A DNA stretch of 64,000 nucleotides from Streptomyces aquilus. Its GTDB lineage: Bacteria > Actinomycetota > Actinomycetes > Streptomycetales > Streptomycetaceae. Shown here piece by piece: positions 42,293 to 49,070 of this stretch. The position numbers were made by a program, and so were the translations under genes. Position 1 is the stretch's first letter. Every line of letters starts with the position of its first letter. The stretch spans positions 7,006,001 to 7,070,000 of the forward strand of contig NZ_CP034463.1 of the NCBI RefSeq assembly GCF_003955715.1. Reading direction: 5' to 3'. Below the pieces are notes generated by a model that saw only the letters and a program-made list of their open reading frames with translations, did no database searches and was not told where the DNA came from.

Positions 42293-42925
42293 ATGACCAC
42301 GTTGGTCAGGGAGTGGCTCAGGGGGGGCCTGGTGGACTTGGATTTCAGCGTCAAGGCAAATGGAGTGGAGTTCTTCCTGCCGCCGGGGCGGTTCCATGTT
42401 GCTTATGAAGAAGCGCACGCCCTCCTTGTGGAAAATGAGCGGTTCAGGGGATCGGAAACAAGGCCCCAGATCTGGGACGGGTTCGAAGACTACCTGGCTC
42501 GCTTCTTCGCGCTTGAGGATCACTTTAGTGATCTTCTGGAGGGTCAGCCATTGATCCATCGTCTATGGCTCGGCGGGAGCTACGTGAGTTCGAAGGTGAA
42601 TCCCTCGAACATCGATGTGGCGGTGCTGGTCAACGCGCCTGGCGAAGAGCGGATCAAGGGGAAGCCCAGGGCCGGTTGGATGACCCGGGCCTTCGACCGT
42701 CATGTCGTTCTGCCGGACTTTCGTGTGTCTAGCCTCCGCATTTCCTACAGGCCGGTTCGGTCTGTGTTCAAGTCCAGGACACTCGCAGCCGAAGACCAGG
42801 ACTACCTGCGGGAGCGGGGAGCATGGGATGATTGGTGGCAGCGCTGCCGGCCGCCTGGAGCGAAGGGCGCGCCCACGTTGGAGTCGGCTGAGCCTAGGCG
42901 CGGGTACCTGGAGGTGGCACCGTGA
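42293..42925 (+). CDS. nucleotidyltransferase-like cargo protein
   Basis: A 210-residue protein with a possible nucleotidyltransferase-fold core: LWLGGSYVSSKVNPSNIDVAVLV gives the Gly-Gly-Ser (94-96) and a single acidic NID (Asp108) of the hG[GS]x9-13D pattern, but only one of the two usual Asp is present. A helical N-terminal part (FEDYLARFFALEDHFSDLLEG) precedes it. It is similar in style to stand-alone NTase-like proteins of defence islands. The start is uncertain: the ATG at 42293 is used, but 42251 is possible. The stop overlaps the next gene as GTGA, so they are an operon. The 250 bp before it, from attL, hold nothing else I can name. Confidence 0.6.
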   Translation: MTTLVREWLRGGLVDLDFSVKANGVEFFLPPGRFHVAYEEAHALLVENERFRGSETRPQIWDGFEDYLARFFALEDHFSDLLEGQPLIHRLWLGGSYVSSKVNPSNIDVAVLVNAPGEERIKGKPRAGWMTRAFDRHVVLPDFRVSSLRISYRPVRSVFKSRTLAAEDQDYLRERGAWDDWWQRCRPPGAKGAPTLESAEPRRGYLEVAP

Positions 42926-43893
42926 GCAGTTGGCGGCAGCGTATCCTCGATGACCGTCGCGGCGATCTGGACGCATGGCTTGCGGCGGAAGACACCACGG
43001 AGCGAACTGAGGACGACGTTGATTCTGAGCAGCGTGCAAATTGGTTGAGCGCTGTTCGAGAATGGGACCCTGAATCTGCTTTGCCGGAAGAACTTGTTAT
43101 CCGCCTCTTCGGCGGGGAGGCAGGTTCTGGAGGGTTGCGTTTCGCGGTGGGAAACGCCCTTCTCAAGCCTCTCCAAGACGGGGTCACGGCTTCCTCTGAC
43201 GAAGATGTAGAGCTCGAATTGGTCGGAGTTTCTGCAGGTAGCACGGTCCTGCATGTCCGCCCTGTTGCTGAGGGGCAGACGTCCACAGTCGATTCGCAAT
43301 CCGATGGAGGGGAAGGGGAGGAAACTCGACCCACATCGCGGGTCATGAACTCCCTGCTCGACGCTGTCGGCACGTTGGAAGCTGAAGCTGACGTCTCTGA
43401 GTGGACGCCAATGCTCTCTAGCCTTTCGCGTGTAGTGAGCGCCCTCGATAAATTTGACTTGTCGATGCAGTTGCGCTGGCTTGATGGTGAAGGCCGTGTG
43501 CGCAGCACGTCGTTGACTGAAACTGGCAGGGGCTATCTACGGGAGCTTCGTAAGAGCCACGGAGAGGCCTTTGCGCCTGTGCGTCGTTCGATCTCAGGCC
43601 TGGTGACAGAACTGAAGCTCTCAGGAGCGGCTGTGATCAAACCGGCTGCGAGTCCGGCAGTCACGGTCAAGTTTGAACCAGGTGAGATTTCGGCAGTAGG
43701 CTGGCGGCTGGGAGAACACGTTAATCTCGTTGTTGAGGAACGACGCAGAATAACACGCCGTGGTGCACGTCCCGTAATCGACTTGGTCTACGTGCAGCCT
43801 GAGGAATTTACGCCGGTTGAGGAACTGGAAGGCGTGGAGATTGCGCTCAGAGACTCGGATAATAGGGGTCAGGGTGAGGCGGAATCTGGGTAA
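42922..43893 (+). CDS. unknown partner of the nucleotidyltransferase-like gene
   Basis: A 323-residue acidic protein I do not recognise. The GTG start at 42922 overlaps the upstream stop as GTGA and has GGAGG seven bases before it, so the two genes are strongly coupled. The N-terminal 55 residues are helical, 55-125 look β-rich, a disordered Ser/Asp/Glu-rich linker follows (118-138), 140-180 are helical and 180-310 look mostly β. No membrane helix, signal or nucleotide motif is visible. G+C content is far below the chromosomal norm, and a T-rich terminator follows the gene. A role as the target or regulator of the NTase-like protein is inference. Confidence 0.62.
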   Translation: MSSWRQRILDDRRGDLDAWLAAEDTTERTEDDVDSEQRANWLSAVREWDPESALPEELVIRLFGGEAGSGGLRFAVGNALLKPLQDGVTASSDEDVELELVGVSAGSTVLHVRPVAEGQTSTVDSQSDGGEGEETRPTSRVMNSLLDAVGTLEAEADVSEWTPMLSSLSRVVSALDKFDLSMQLRWLDGEGRVRSTSLTETGRGYLRELRKSHGEAFAPVRRSISGLVTELKLSGAAVIKPAASPAVTVKFEPGEISAVGWRLGEHVNLVVEERRRITRRGARPVIDLVYVQPEEFTPVEELEGVEIALRDSDNRGQGEAESG

Positions 43894-43911
43894 CTGAACT
43901 TACCGGCACCT

Positions 43912-43950
43912 AGGTGGGGCAGCTCCAATTTGAGCTGTCCCACCTTTTTT
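43912..43950 (+). terminator. strong factor-independent terminator with T tract
   Basis: Arms AGGTGGGGCAGCTC (43912-43925) and GAGCTGTCCCACCT (43932-43945) form a 14-bp stem with one G-T pair and a 6-base loop, followed by six T. A canonical U-tract terminator is uncommon in Streptomyces and marks the foreign origin of the cargo. It ends the NTase-like operon and lies just before the convergent membrane-protein gene. Confidence 0.92.
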
Positions 43951-43977
43951 GTTCAGACCAACCTATGTTATTGTCGA

Positions 43978-44616
43978 TTACCTTAGCGCTGCCGTGAATG
44001 TGAAAGCGGCCAGGCATAGCAGAGTTGCTACGCAATACCGAAACGTGCTGATTGCTGTCCTGAGGTGCTGATGCCGCTGTGAGTGCTGAAGGATGTCTGT
44101 CCAAAGTTCCGCCACAGCGTGGCCTAGGATTGAATCTAGGCTAAGGCCTTCGACTTTTCGGGCAAAGTCGCTATGGCCATCAACGGACTTAAGAGTGTCA
44201 CCCCAGTTGAAGAGGAATCTTGACGGGATCTCGGCTGAGTGTAGGGCGCGGATTGTCTTGCGTGCCGCAATGGCGTTGATCGATCCCCAAAGACTTCGAA
44301 GGATGAGTGACAACGTCAAGACTGCTAAGGCTCCGAACGGGATCTCGATCCACAGAGCGCGGGGCGCATCGGAAGTTTGCAGATGATAGTTCACAAGGAG
44401 CAGTGAACCTGTTGCTAGAACGGCGTTGGCGCTGAGCAGTACTGATGCTCGAACCGAAGTGGATGACCGCAGCCGGTCGTACCTGTCGATGTGCCATTTC
44501 GTCAGTTCCAGTAGGTCTGAACTGGACATCGGATCGCCTGTGCTTTGCCCCTGCGCCGGCAGCCCCGGTCCGCTCTTGCCTGGTTGTGGTTGGTGTGCGC
44601 GGGGTGTCCCAGCCAT
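43978..44616 (-). CDS. putative membrane effector (Pycsar-TM / SLATT-like)
   Basis: A 212-residue membrane protein. After a Pro/Gly-rich start, an amphipathic helix with WHIDRYDRLRSSTSVRASVLLSANAVL leads into helix 1 (about 55-76), then helix 2 (about 89-110), a long cytoplasmic helical segment (112-185) and a third helix at the C-terminus (188-210). The RYD...R..VLLS.N pattern before helix 1 resembles the TM effectors of Pycsar and SLATT systems, which damage the membrane on nucleotide signalling. The ATG at 44616 has a strong GAGAGGGG. It is divergent from the TIR gene with only 99 bp between. Family assignment is by eye. Confidence 0.6.
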   Translation of the reverse strand: MAGTPRAHQPQPGKSGPGLPAQGQSTGDPMSSSDLLELTKWHIDRYDRLRSSTSVRASVLLSANAVLATGSLLLVNYHLQTSDAPRALWIEIPFGALAVLTLSLILRSLWGSINAIAARKTIRALHSAEIPSRFLFNWGDTLKSVDGHSDFARKVEGLSLDSILGHAVAELWTDILQHSQRHQHLRTAISTFRYCVATLLCLAAFTFTAALR

Positions 44617-44715
44617 CAGGTTGTCCCCTCTCTTGTTCTCGGGCGCGGCTCGGAGCGGTCGGCTCCCTGTGGATCACTCCAATTTCATCGGTCGATTAGC
44701 CTAGGGGATCGCAGG

Positions 44716-45294
44716 GTGAAAGGCGTGATCTTCACTGAAGAGCGGGCGGATCGTTCATGTGCGAAATGGGATGAAGTGGCTGAGATATTCATCAACTACC
44801 GCAAAGAGGGCGGGGCGTATGCGGCCGCCCTGCTTGACGAATTGCTGTCAAGTCGCTTTGGTGAGCGTCACATTTTTCGAGCGGCTAGGTCTATCGCGCC
44901 AGGATCGGACTACTCGGAGTCCATTCTTGAAGCTGTGGCTGGGTGTGCGGTGTTGCTCGTGATCATAGATTCTGAATGGCTGGACAGACTTAACCCCGAG
45001 GCCCGTGACTCCACCCCTAGGAAAGACTGGGTCTTGCGAGAAATAGAGGAGGCGTTCAAGTGGGAGCGAACGGTGGTCCCTGTGCTGTTGTCCGGAGCTG
45101 AATGTTTGGATGAGGGTAAGCTCCCCCAAAGCTTGGCTCGTGTTGCCCGGCTGCAATATCTGCGATTTGACTATCGAAACATTCGGCAGGATGTCAATTT
45201 TATTGCTGAGCAGTTGAGCAAGGTCTGCCCCCCGCTTCAAAATGTAGCGGAAGGGGCCGACCGTGAAAGCATTTCGCCCCGCCGTTTGCATTGA
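44716..45294 (+). CDS. TIR-domain protein of the AICE cargo
   Basis: A 192-residue protein that is almost entirely a TIR domain (about 21-160): EIFINYRKEGG on strand 1, AAALLDELLSSRFGERHIFRAARSIAPGSDY (BB-like region), CAVLLVIIDSEWL, then KDWVLREIEEAFKWERTVVPVLL with Glu109 in the position of the catalytic glutamate. It is a candidate NAD-hydrolase or cyclic-ADP-ribose-type signal maker. The start is a GTG at 44716 with a GGGG-rich sequence before it; starts a few codons later are possible. G+C is low. It is divergent from the membrane-effector gene, sharing a 99-bp promoter region. Confidence 0.8.
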   Translation: MKGVIFTEERADRSCAKWDEVAEIFINYRKEGGAYAAALLDELLSSRFGERHIFRAARSIAPGSDYSESILEAVAGCAVLLVIIDSEWLDRLNPEARDSTPRKDWVLREIEEAFKWERTVVPVLLSGAECLDEGKLPQSLARVARLQYLRFDYRNIRQDVNFIAEQLSKVCPPLQNVAEGADRESISPRRLH

Positions 45295-45380
45295 ACAGCG
45301 GAGTGGAACGGTTCCAACGGCGATGGACCGTCAGGTGGCGATCGCATCTCGGAGGGCCAGACGCTTCGACGATCGTATGG

Positions 45381-45459
45381 GTGGGACACCGTACATCCCG
45401 CTGCCCTAACTGGTTGGGTAGAGCAGAGTCCTAACCGGAGGGCAAGACGCGTGGGACAC
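45381..45459. promoter_or_regulatory. direct repeat upstream of the GntR gene (candidate operator)
   Basis: GTGGGACAC occurs at 45381-45389 and again at 45451-45459 in the otherwise empty 229-bp region between the TIR and GntR genes. CCTAAC is also repeated between them. Spacing and position suit operators of the GntR regulator, but this is inference. Confidence 0.4.
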
Positions 45460-45523
45460 TTTGGGGGCAGACACGACGTGGCAGGCTTGAATTCGACGAC
45501 GGGCGAACAGGGAGGGGGAGCGA

Positions 45524-45985
45524 GTGTCGCAACAGGTCAACCCTCGGGGGACCTTCTTGCAAATCGCGGAGGCGGTTAAGGCCCGGATTGAGGCGGACCC
45601 TCAGATGACACAGCTCCCGGCCGCCGGAGACCTCATGCGCGATCACGGCGTCTCGCGCGGCGTGGTGCTCCGTGCCTTCAAGGAGCTTCAAGCGGATGGG
45701 GTAGCTGAACCGGTGCGGGGCGGCCGGTGGCGGGTAGTACGCCAGGGCGAGCACGTCGACCGGCGCCCGCTGGACGAGCGCATCGCCGACATCATCGCGA
45801 CCGAAGGGTTCGAGGTCGGGGCCAAGTTCCCTAGCGCGTCTCAACTGATGGGCAGGTTCAAGGTCTCCCGACCGACCGTGACCAAGGCTCTCGACAAGCT
45901 CGAAGCCGCCGGCTTGCTGGCGAGTGAAGGTCAGGGCAAGGTGCGGACAGTCCGCACTGTGCCGAACCGAGAGGAGCGTTCGTAG
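45524..45985 (+). CDS. GntR-like regulator with two winged-helix domains
   Basis: A 153-residue protein made of two GntR-type winged helices in tandem: residues 10-70 (FLQIAEAVKARIEADP, LPAAGDLMRDHGVSRGVVLRAFKELQADGV) and 78-145 (DERIADIIATEGFEVGAKFPSASQLMGRFKVSRPTVTKALDKLEAAGLL). There is no effector-binding domain. In pSAM2 the GntR protein KorSA represses the replication and transfer genes, and this gene holds the equivalent place. The GTG follows GGGAGGGGGAG. It leads the HD-hydrolase gene almost immediately. Confidence 0.85.
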   Translation: MSQQVNPRGTFLQIAEAVKARIEADPQMTQLPAAGDLMRDHGVSRGVVLRAFKELQADGVAEPVRGGRWRVVRQGEHVDRRPLDERIADIIATEGFEVGAKFPSASQLMGRFKVSRPTVTKALDKLEAAGLLASEGQGKVRTVRTVPNREERS

Positions 45986-45986
45986 T

Positions 45987-46553
45987 TTGTCGACGTTGAC
46001 TGAGTGGGCCTACCCCCTCGCGGAATCCCTGCTCGCGGAGCCGCTCCCGCGGCGCTGGCAGCACTGCTTGGGCGTCGCTGAGCGAGCGCGCACAATCGCG
46101 CTCGTGCTCGGAGACGATGCCGAACTGCTCGAAGCCGCAGCAGTCCTGCACGACATCGGCTACGCGCCCGACCTGGCCAAGACCGGTTTCCATCCCCTCG
46201 ATGGCGCCCGCTACCTCCGGGATGTCGCCGGCGCCGACGAACGCGTCGTGAATCTCGTAGCGCACCACTCCTGCGCATGGATGGAAGCCGAAGCGCGTGG
46301 CCTGCGGGCGGAGTTGGAGGGCGAGTTCCCCCGCGAGGGCGCGCACCTGAACGACGCGCTCTGCTACTGCGACATGAACACGACGCCGGACGGCACCCCC
46401 ACGAACCCCATCGACCGCGTCAACGAGATCGCGGGACGGTACGGGCCGGACAGCCTGATCGGGACGTTCATCCGGCGAGCGGAGCCGGAGATCCTCGCGT
46501 GCACGTCCCGAGTGCTGGAGCGGGTGTCCGCCGCCAAGCGTCAGCCGATGTAG
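45987..46553 (+). CDS. HD-domain phosphohydrolase
   Basis: A 188-residue HD-superfamily protein. RRWQHCLGVAERARTIALVL gives the first His, AAVLHDIGYAPDL the HD pair, GFHPLDGARYL the third and VNLVAHHS the fourth-type metal ligands. It probably hydrolyses a nucleotide or phosphate ester. The TTG at 45987 lies just after the GntR stop with GAGGAG ten bases upstream. The end overlaps the convergent Nudix gene by 13 bp. Such a small HD protein beside GntR, Nudix and XRE genes recurs in Streptomyces AICEs; its job in element maintenance is unknown. Confidence 0.8.
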   Translation: MSTLTEWAYPLAESLLAEPLPRRWQHCLGVAERARTIALVLGDDAELLEAAAVLHDIGYAPDLAKTGFHPLDGARYLRDVAGADERVVNLVAHHSCAWMEAEARGLRAELEGEFPREGAHLNDALCYCDMNTTPDGTPTNPIDRVNEIAGRYGPDSLIGTFIRRAEPEILACTSRVLERVSAAKRQPM

Positions 46554-47014
46554 GGCGTCGGACGCGTCCGGTCCATGGCGTGCTCGATCCGGAGCCGCAT
46601 CGTGGGGTGGACGTCCAGCTTCTCCAGGTCCGCTGGGTCGACCCAGCGGACCTGCGTCGTCTCGTTGCTCGTACGGACCGCACCGCCGACCGGCCGCGCG
46701 CGGAAACAGATGCTGAACTGCTGCCGGATCTCCCCGTCGTCGTACTGCATCACGTGGCCGGGGTCCGTGTAGATCCCGGACATGTCGACGACTTCCGCCT
46801 TGATGCCGGTCTCTTCCCAGACCTCACGCACCACGGTGTCGCTGATGGACTCCCCGACATCGTGCCCACCGCCGGGCAACGCCCAGCGTCCGTTGTCGGA
46901 CCGCTGGATCATCAGCACTTGGCCCGCGTCGTTCTGTACGAACGCCACGACGGACGGCACGACCGAGTTGGCCGGCGGAGCGTCCGGGTCGTGCAGGTAG
47001 TCGATGCGTCCCAT
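46541..47014 (-). CDS. Nudix hydrolase
   Basis: A 157-residue Nudix protein. The box GGGHDVGESISDTVVREVWEETGI fits Gx5Ex7REUxEExGU exactly, and the flanking β-strands (VVAFVQNDAGQVLMIQRSD, WALPGG) are typical. It hydrolyses a nucleoside diphosphate linked to another group; the Pra-linked Nudix of pSAM2-type elements has been connected with control of transfer, but the substrate is not known here. The ATG at 47014 has GGGAG seven bases upstream and lies two bases past the XRE gene stop, so the genes are coupled. Confidence 0.92.
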   Translation of the reverse strand: MGRIDYLHDPDAPPANSVVPSVVAFVQNDAGQVLMIQRSDNGRWALPGGGHDVGESISDTVVREVWEETGIKAEVVDMSGIYTDPGHVMQYDDGEIRQQFSICFRARPVGGAVRTSNETTQVRWVDPADLEKLDVHPTMRLRIEHAMDRTRPTPYIG

Positions 47015-47016
47015 GC

Positions 47017-47775
47017 TCAAGCTCCCGTGATGTCGCGTTCTGTCACTGGCCTGGCGCCTTCCCAGGTCTGCTGAACGCTATTGGCGAAGGTGTCGAACAG
47101 ACCGCCTCCGGGGAGTCGCCGCAGGTGGAAGACGGGTGCCATGTAGGCGCCGATGCCGTAGACGTGCGTGTTGGCCAACATCTCGTCATCGGCACGGTAG
47201 ATCGAGTTGTAGAGCACGGTGTCGTGCAGGCGGAATTCGATGTCCGGGTGGCTGGTGAACAGCGGTTGGTAGTTGACCAGCGCATTACGGATCTTGCCGT
47301 CCATGATGCGATGTCCCTCGTCGATCCCCCGCCGGATGACGGCTTCGCACTCTGGGTCGCCCATGAGCACCCGGATACGGACGCCGCTCTCAGACTTCTC
47401 CTTCAGTGTCGAGAAGAAGAGTGGGTCCTCTGCCAAGTAGATGCCGGCGTACACGAGGATGTCGATGCGCTCGGTGGCCCGCTCGCACATCTCGCGCCAG
47501 AGGGGCGACGGCACTGTGTGTCGATGCGGGTAGACGGTGACGATCTCCGCCTTGCTCATGTCGGCTGCGGAGTCCTGCGTTCGGGAGTCGTCCCACAGCA
47601 TCGTCACGTCGACCTGGAGGGCCGCCGCCGTTGCGTACTGGTGGCGCCGGTACGGCACTTTGCCCTGCGTGATCCAGCGCTCCACCGTCTTCGGGTTGAC
47701 GTCGATCGCGTCAGCCAGGCTCTGGACAGTCATGCTCCGGGCCAACAGGGCCGACCGTAAGCGCTCGTTGGACAT
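47017..47775 (-). CDS. XRE-type regulator with PLD-like C-terminal domain (DUF5919-like)
   Basis: A 252-residue protein. The N-terminal 60 residues form a helix-turn-helix (SMTVQSLADAIDVNPKTVERWITQGKVPYRRH). From about 95 a PLD-like α/β domain follows: CERATERIDILVYAGIYL, GVRIRVLMGDPE, and DTVLYNSIYRADDEMLANTHVYG where a phospholipase-D HxK motif would lie; the catalytic His and Lys are absent, so it is likely a sensor. The ATG at 47775 has GGGGGG six bases before it. It forms an operon with the Nudix gene and is divergent from the transfer operon across a 675-bp control region. Confidence 0.8.
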   Translation of the reverse strand: MSNERLRSALLARSMTVQSLADAIDVNPKTVERWITQGKVPYRRHQYATAAALQVDVTMLWDDSRTQDSAADMSKAEIVTVYPHRHTVPSPLWREMCERATERIDILVYAGIYLAEDPLFFSTLKEKSESGVRIRVLMGDPECEAVIRRGIDEGHRIMDGKIRNALVNYQPLFTSHPDIEFRLHDTVLYNSIYRADDEMLANTHVYGIGAYMAPVFHLRRLPGGGLFDTFANSVQQTWEGARPVTERDITGA

Positions 47776-47798
47776 CTGTACCCCCCGAGGGACGTCTA

Positions 47799-47972
47799 GG
47801 GACTTCTTGACCGTAGCCAGAACTCCCCGAGCTGTCCACGTAAGGGGTGACCAACTCCCCTGACCTGCACCGATTCTGATGGTGCACCAAGAAGTCCCGG
47901 TGCGAAGCCCAAGAGGTTCCGTCGAAGTGCTTGACGGAACCCAATGCAGTACCTGTAAAACAGGTACTGCAT
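47799..47972. promoter_or_regulatory. palindrome-rich control region of the AICE
   Basis: GGGACTTCTTG (47799-47809) is matched in opposite orientation at 47888-47898. A palindrome GGTGCACC (47881-47888), a hairpin with 9-bp arms GGTTCCGTC (47915-47923) and 47933-47941, and a perfect 13-bp-arm repeat ATGCAGTACCTGT (47944-47956) and 47960-47972 follow in series. They lie between the XRE/Nudix operon and the transfer operon, where operators or a replication-linked site would be expected. Confidence 0.6.
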
Positions 47973-48248
47973 CACCGAACGTCCGGAGGCCCCGTGAAAC
48001 GGGTCGAAGGAAACGTCTGTGCCTTGACAACTCCACAGCGTGCCAAGTCGACGGGGTGAGGTTCCCCGTCCCCGCGGCGGCCCGGGTGACGGCCGTCGGC
48101 GGCCACTTCCCCGCGCACCGGCTCTGGAGAACAGTCCTCGGGATCACCCCTTCCTCACGGGAGGTCAACCCGGCGGATGCCACCTGGTGCGCGCCGCCCT
48201 GCTGGCGTCAGAGCAGCGACGATGACGCGCCCGACCTACCAGCTCGGG

Positions 48249-48342
48249 ACCGGCCCGCCGTGGCAATGGCGGGCCGGTGAAGCTGGTCTCTCTTCTCTCG
48301 CCCCGCTGGTCTGCATGTCCGGGTTCGACTCCCGGTCGGGGC
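48249..48342 (+). other. structured leader: 11-bp hairpin plus tRNA-like T-arm/acceptor
   Basis: A hairpin with perfect arms ACCGGCCCGCC (48249-48259) and 48268-48278 is followed by a mini-tRNA shape. GCCCCG (48300-48305) pairs with CGGGGC (48337-48342), enclosing a canonical T-arm: a 5-bp stem CCGGG/CCCGG with the seven-base loop TTCGACT (48319-48335). The D and anticodon arms are missing. It sits in the leader of the transfer operon. It could be a tRNA remnant or a real tRNA-like RNA element. Confidence 0.5.
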
Positions 48343-48450
48343 ACTCCGGCCCGCCGCTTCTACGGCGTTGGCCGCTTCTCGGGCTGGCCGCCCTCTCGCC
48401 AACGTCTCGCGGCCCCGGCTCTCTCCATCCCTTCGACTCAGGAGTACGCC

Positions 48451-48741
48451 ATGCGTATCCGCAATTACGTCTCCGGCCACCGGGCCGACACGGCGCACGA
48501 CTTCCTCGAACTGGCCCTTGGTACCCCCGTTGAGCTGTGGCTCGGAATAGAGGGGGAGAGCGAGGAGGAGCGCGCGGCGCGTCTGGCCGCGGCTCGCGAC
48601 ATCCTCGCCGACGATCCCGAACTACCGGACCGCGCGGTGCAGGTGGCCGCCAAGGCTCTGGACGACGCAGGACTGCTGCGGCTGACGCCGCTGCCCACCG
48701 CCGCCCTGCGCCGCAGCCTGCGGACGGGGGCCGCCGCGTGA
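48451..48741 (+). CDS. small AICE protein, first gene of the transfer operon
   Basis: A 96-residue protein I do not recognise. It is helical and charged: RADTAHDFLELALGTPVELWLGIEGESEEERAARLAAARDILADDPELPDRAVQVAAKALDDAGLL. AGGAG lies six bases before the ATG at 48451. The stop overlaps the next gene as GTGA. Its leader contains a hairpin (GGCCGCCCTCTCGCC..., about 48386-48414) related to the duplicated leaders at 54436 and 55809. No function can be read. Confidence 0.72.
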   Translation: MRIRNYVSGHRADTAHDFLELALGTPVELWLGIEGESEEERAARLAAARDILADDPELPDRAVQVAAKALDDAGLLRLTPLPTAALRRSLRTGAAA

Positions 48742-49070
48742 ACACGAACCAGACGCTGGACGGCCTGGCCGCGCCACTGCGCGCCCTGCGTCTGCTGGCC
48801 GCCGACTTCGGGTACCTGCCCGTACCGACTGTGAGCATCTCGCCCATCTACCCGGACCGGTTGGAGCTGTCGTTCCACTCCGGACTGCCCGACTTCGAGG
48901 CCTGGCGCGAAGCGCTGGAGGCCGCCCCGGGGGCCGTCGACTACCACGTGCAGCGCAACGGCGGTACGGGCGTTCTGCGCGCGGTCGCCGCGTACGCGGG
49001 TGCCGAGCTTGAGCTGTACGGCTACTTCGACGTCGTGACTGCGATGCCGGCGGAAGCGGGTGCGGCATGA
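48738..49070 (+). CDS. small AICE protein, transfer operon
   Basis: A 110-residue protein of unknown function with an α/β look: QTLDGLAAPLRALRLLAADFGYLPVPTVSISPIYPDRLELSFHSGLPDFEAWREALEAAPGAVDYHVQRNG. There is no membrane segment. The GTG at 48738 overlaps the stop of the previous gene (GTGA), and its own stop overlaps the DUF2637 gene (ATGA), so three genes are translationally coupled. Short proteins of this type precede the DUF2637 gene in many Streptomyces elements. Confidence 0.75.
   Translation: MNTNQTLDGLAAPLRALRLLAADFGYLPVPTVSISPIYPDRLELSFHSGLPDFEAWREALEAAPGAVDYHVQRNGGTGVLRAVAAYAGAELELYGYFDVVTAMPAEAGAA

Noticed and set aside
42293..45294. A complete CBASS or Pycsar system in the AICE cargo
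   Set aside because: The NTase-like protein lacks the two-Asp active site of CD-NTases, and no nucleotide cyclase is present. The membrane and TIR genes may work differently.
45401..45460. A possible tRNA fragment between the TIR and GntR genes (TGGTTGGGTAGAGCAGAG)
   Set aside because: It resembles a D-arm region, but no matching acceptor or T-arm pairing can be drawn; probably coincidence.
47944..47972. The perfect 13-bp palindrome as a transcription terminator
   Set aside because: There is no T tract on either side and no gene ends nearby; an operator or structural role fits better.
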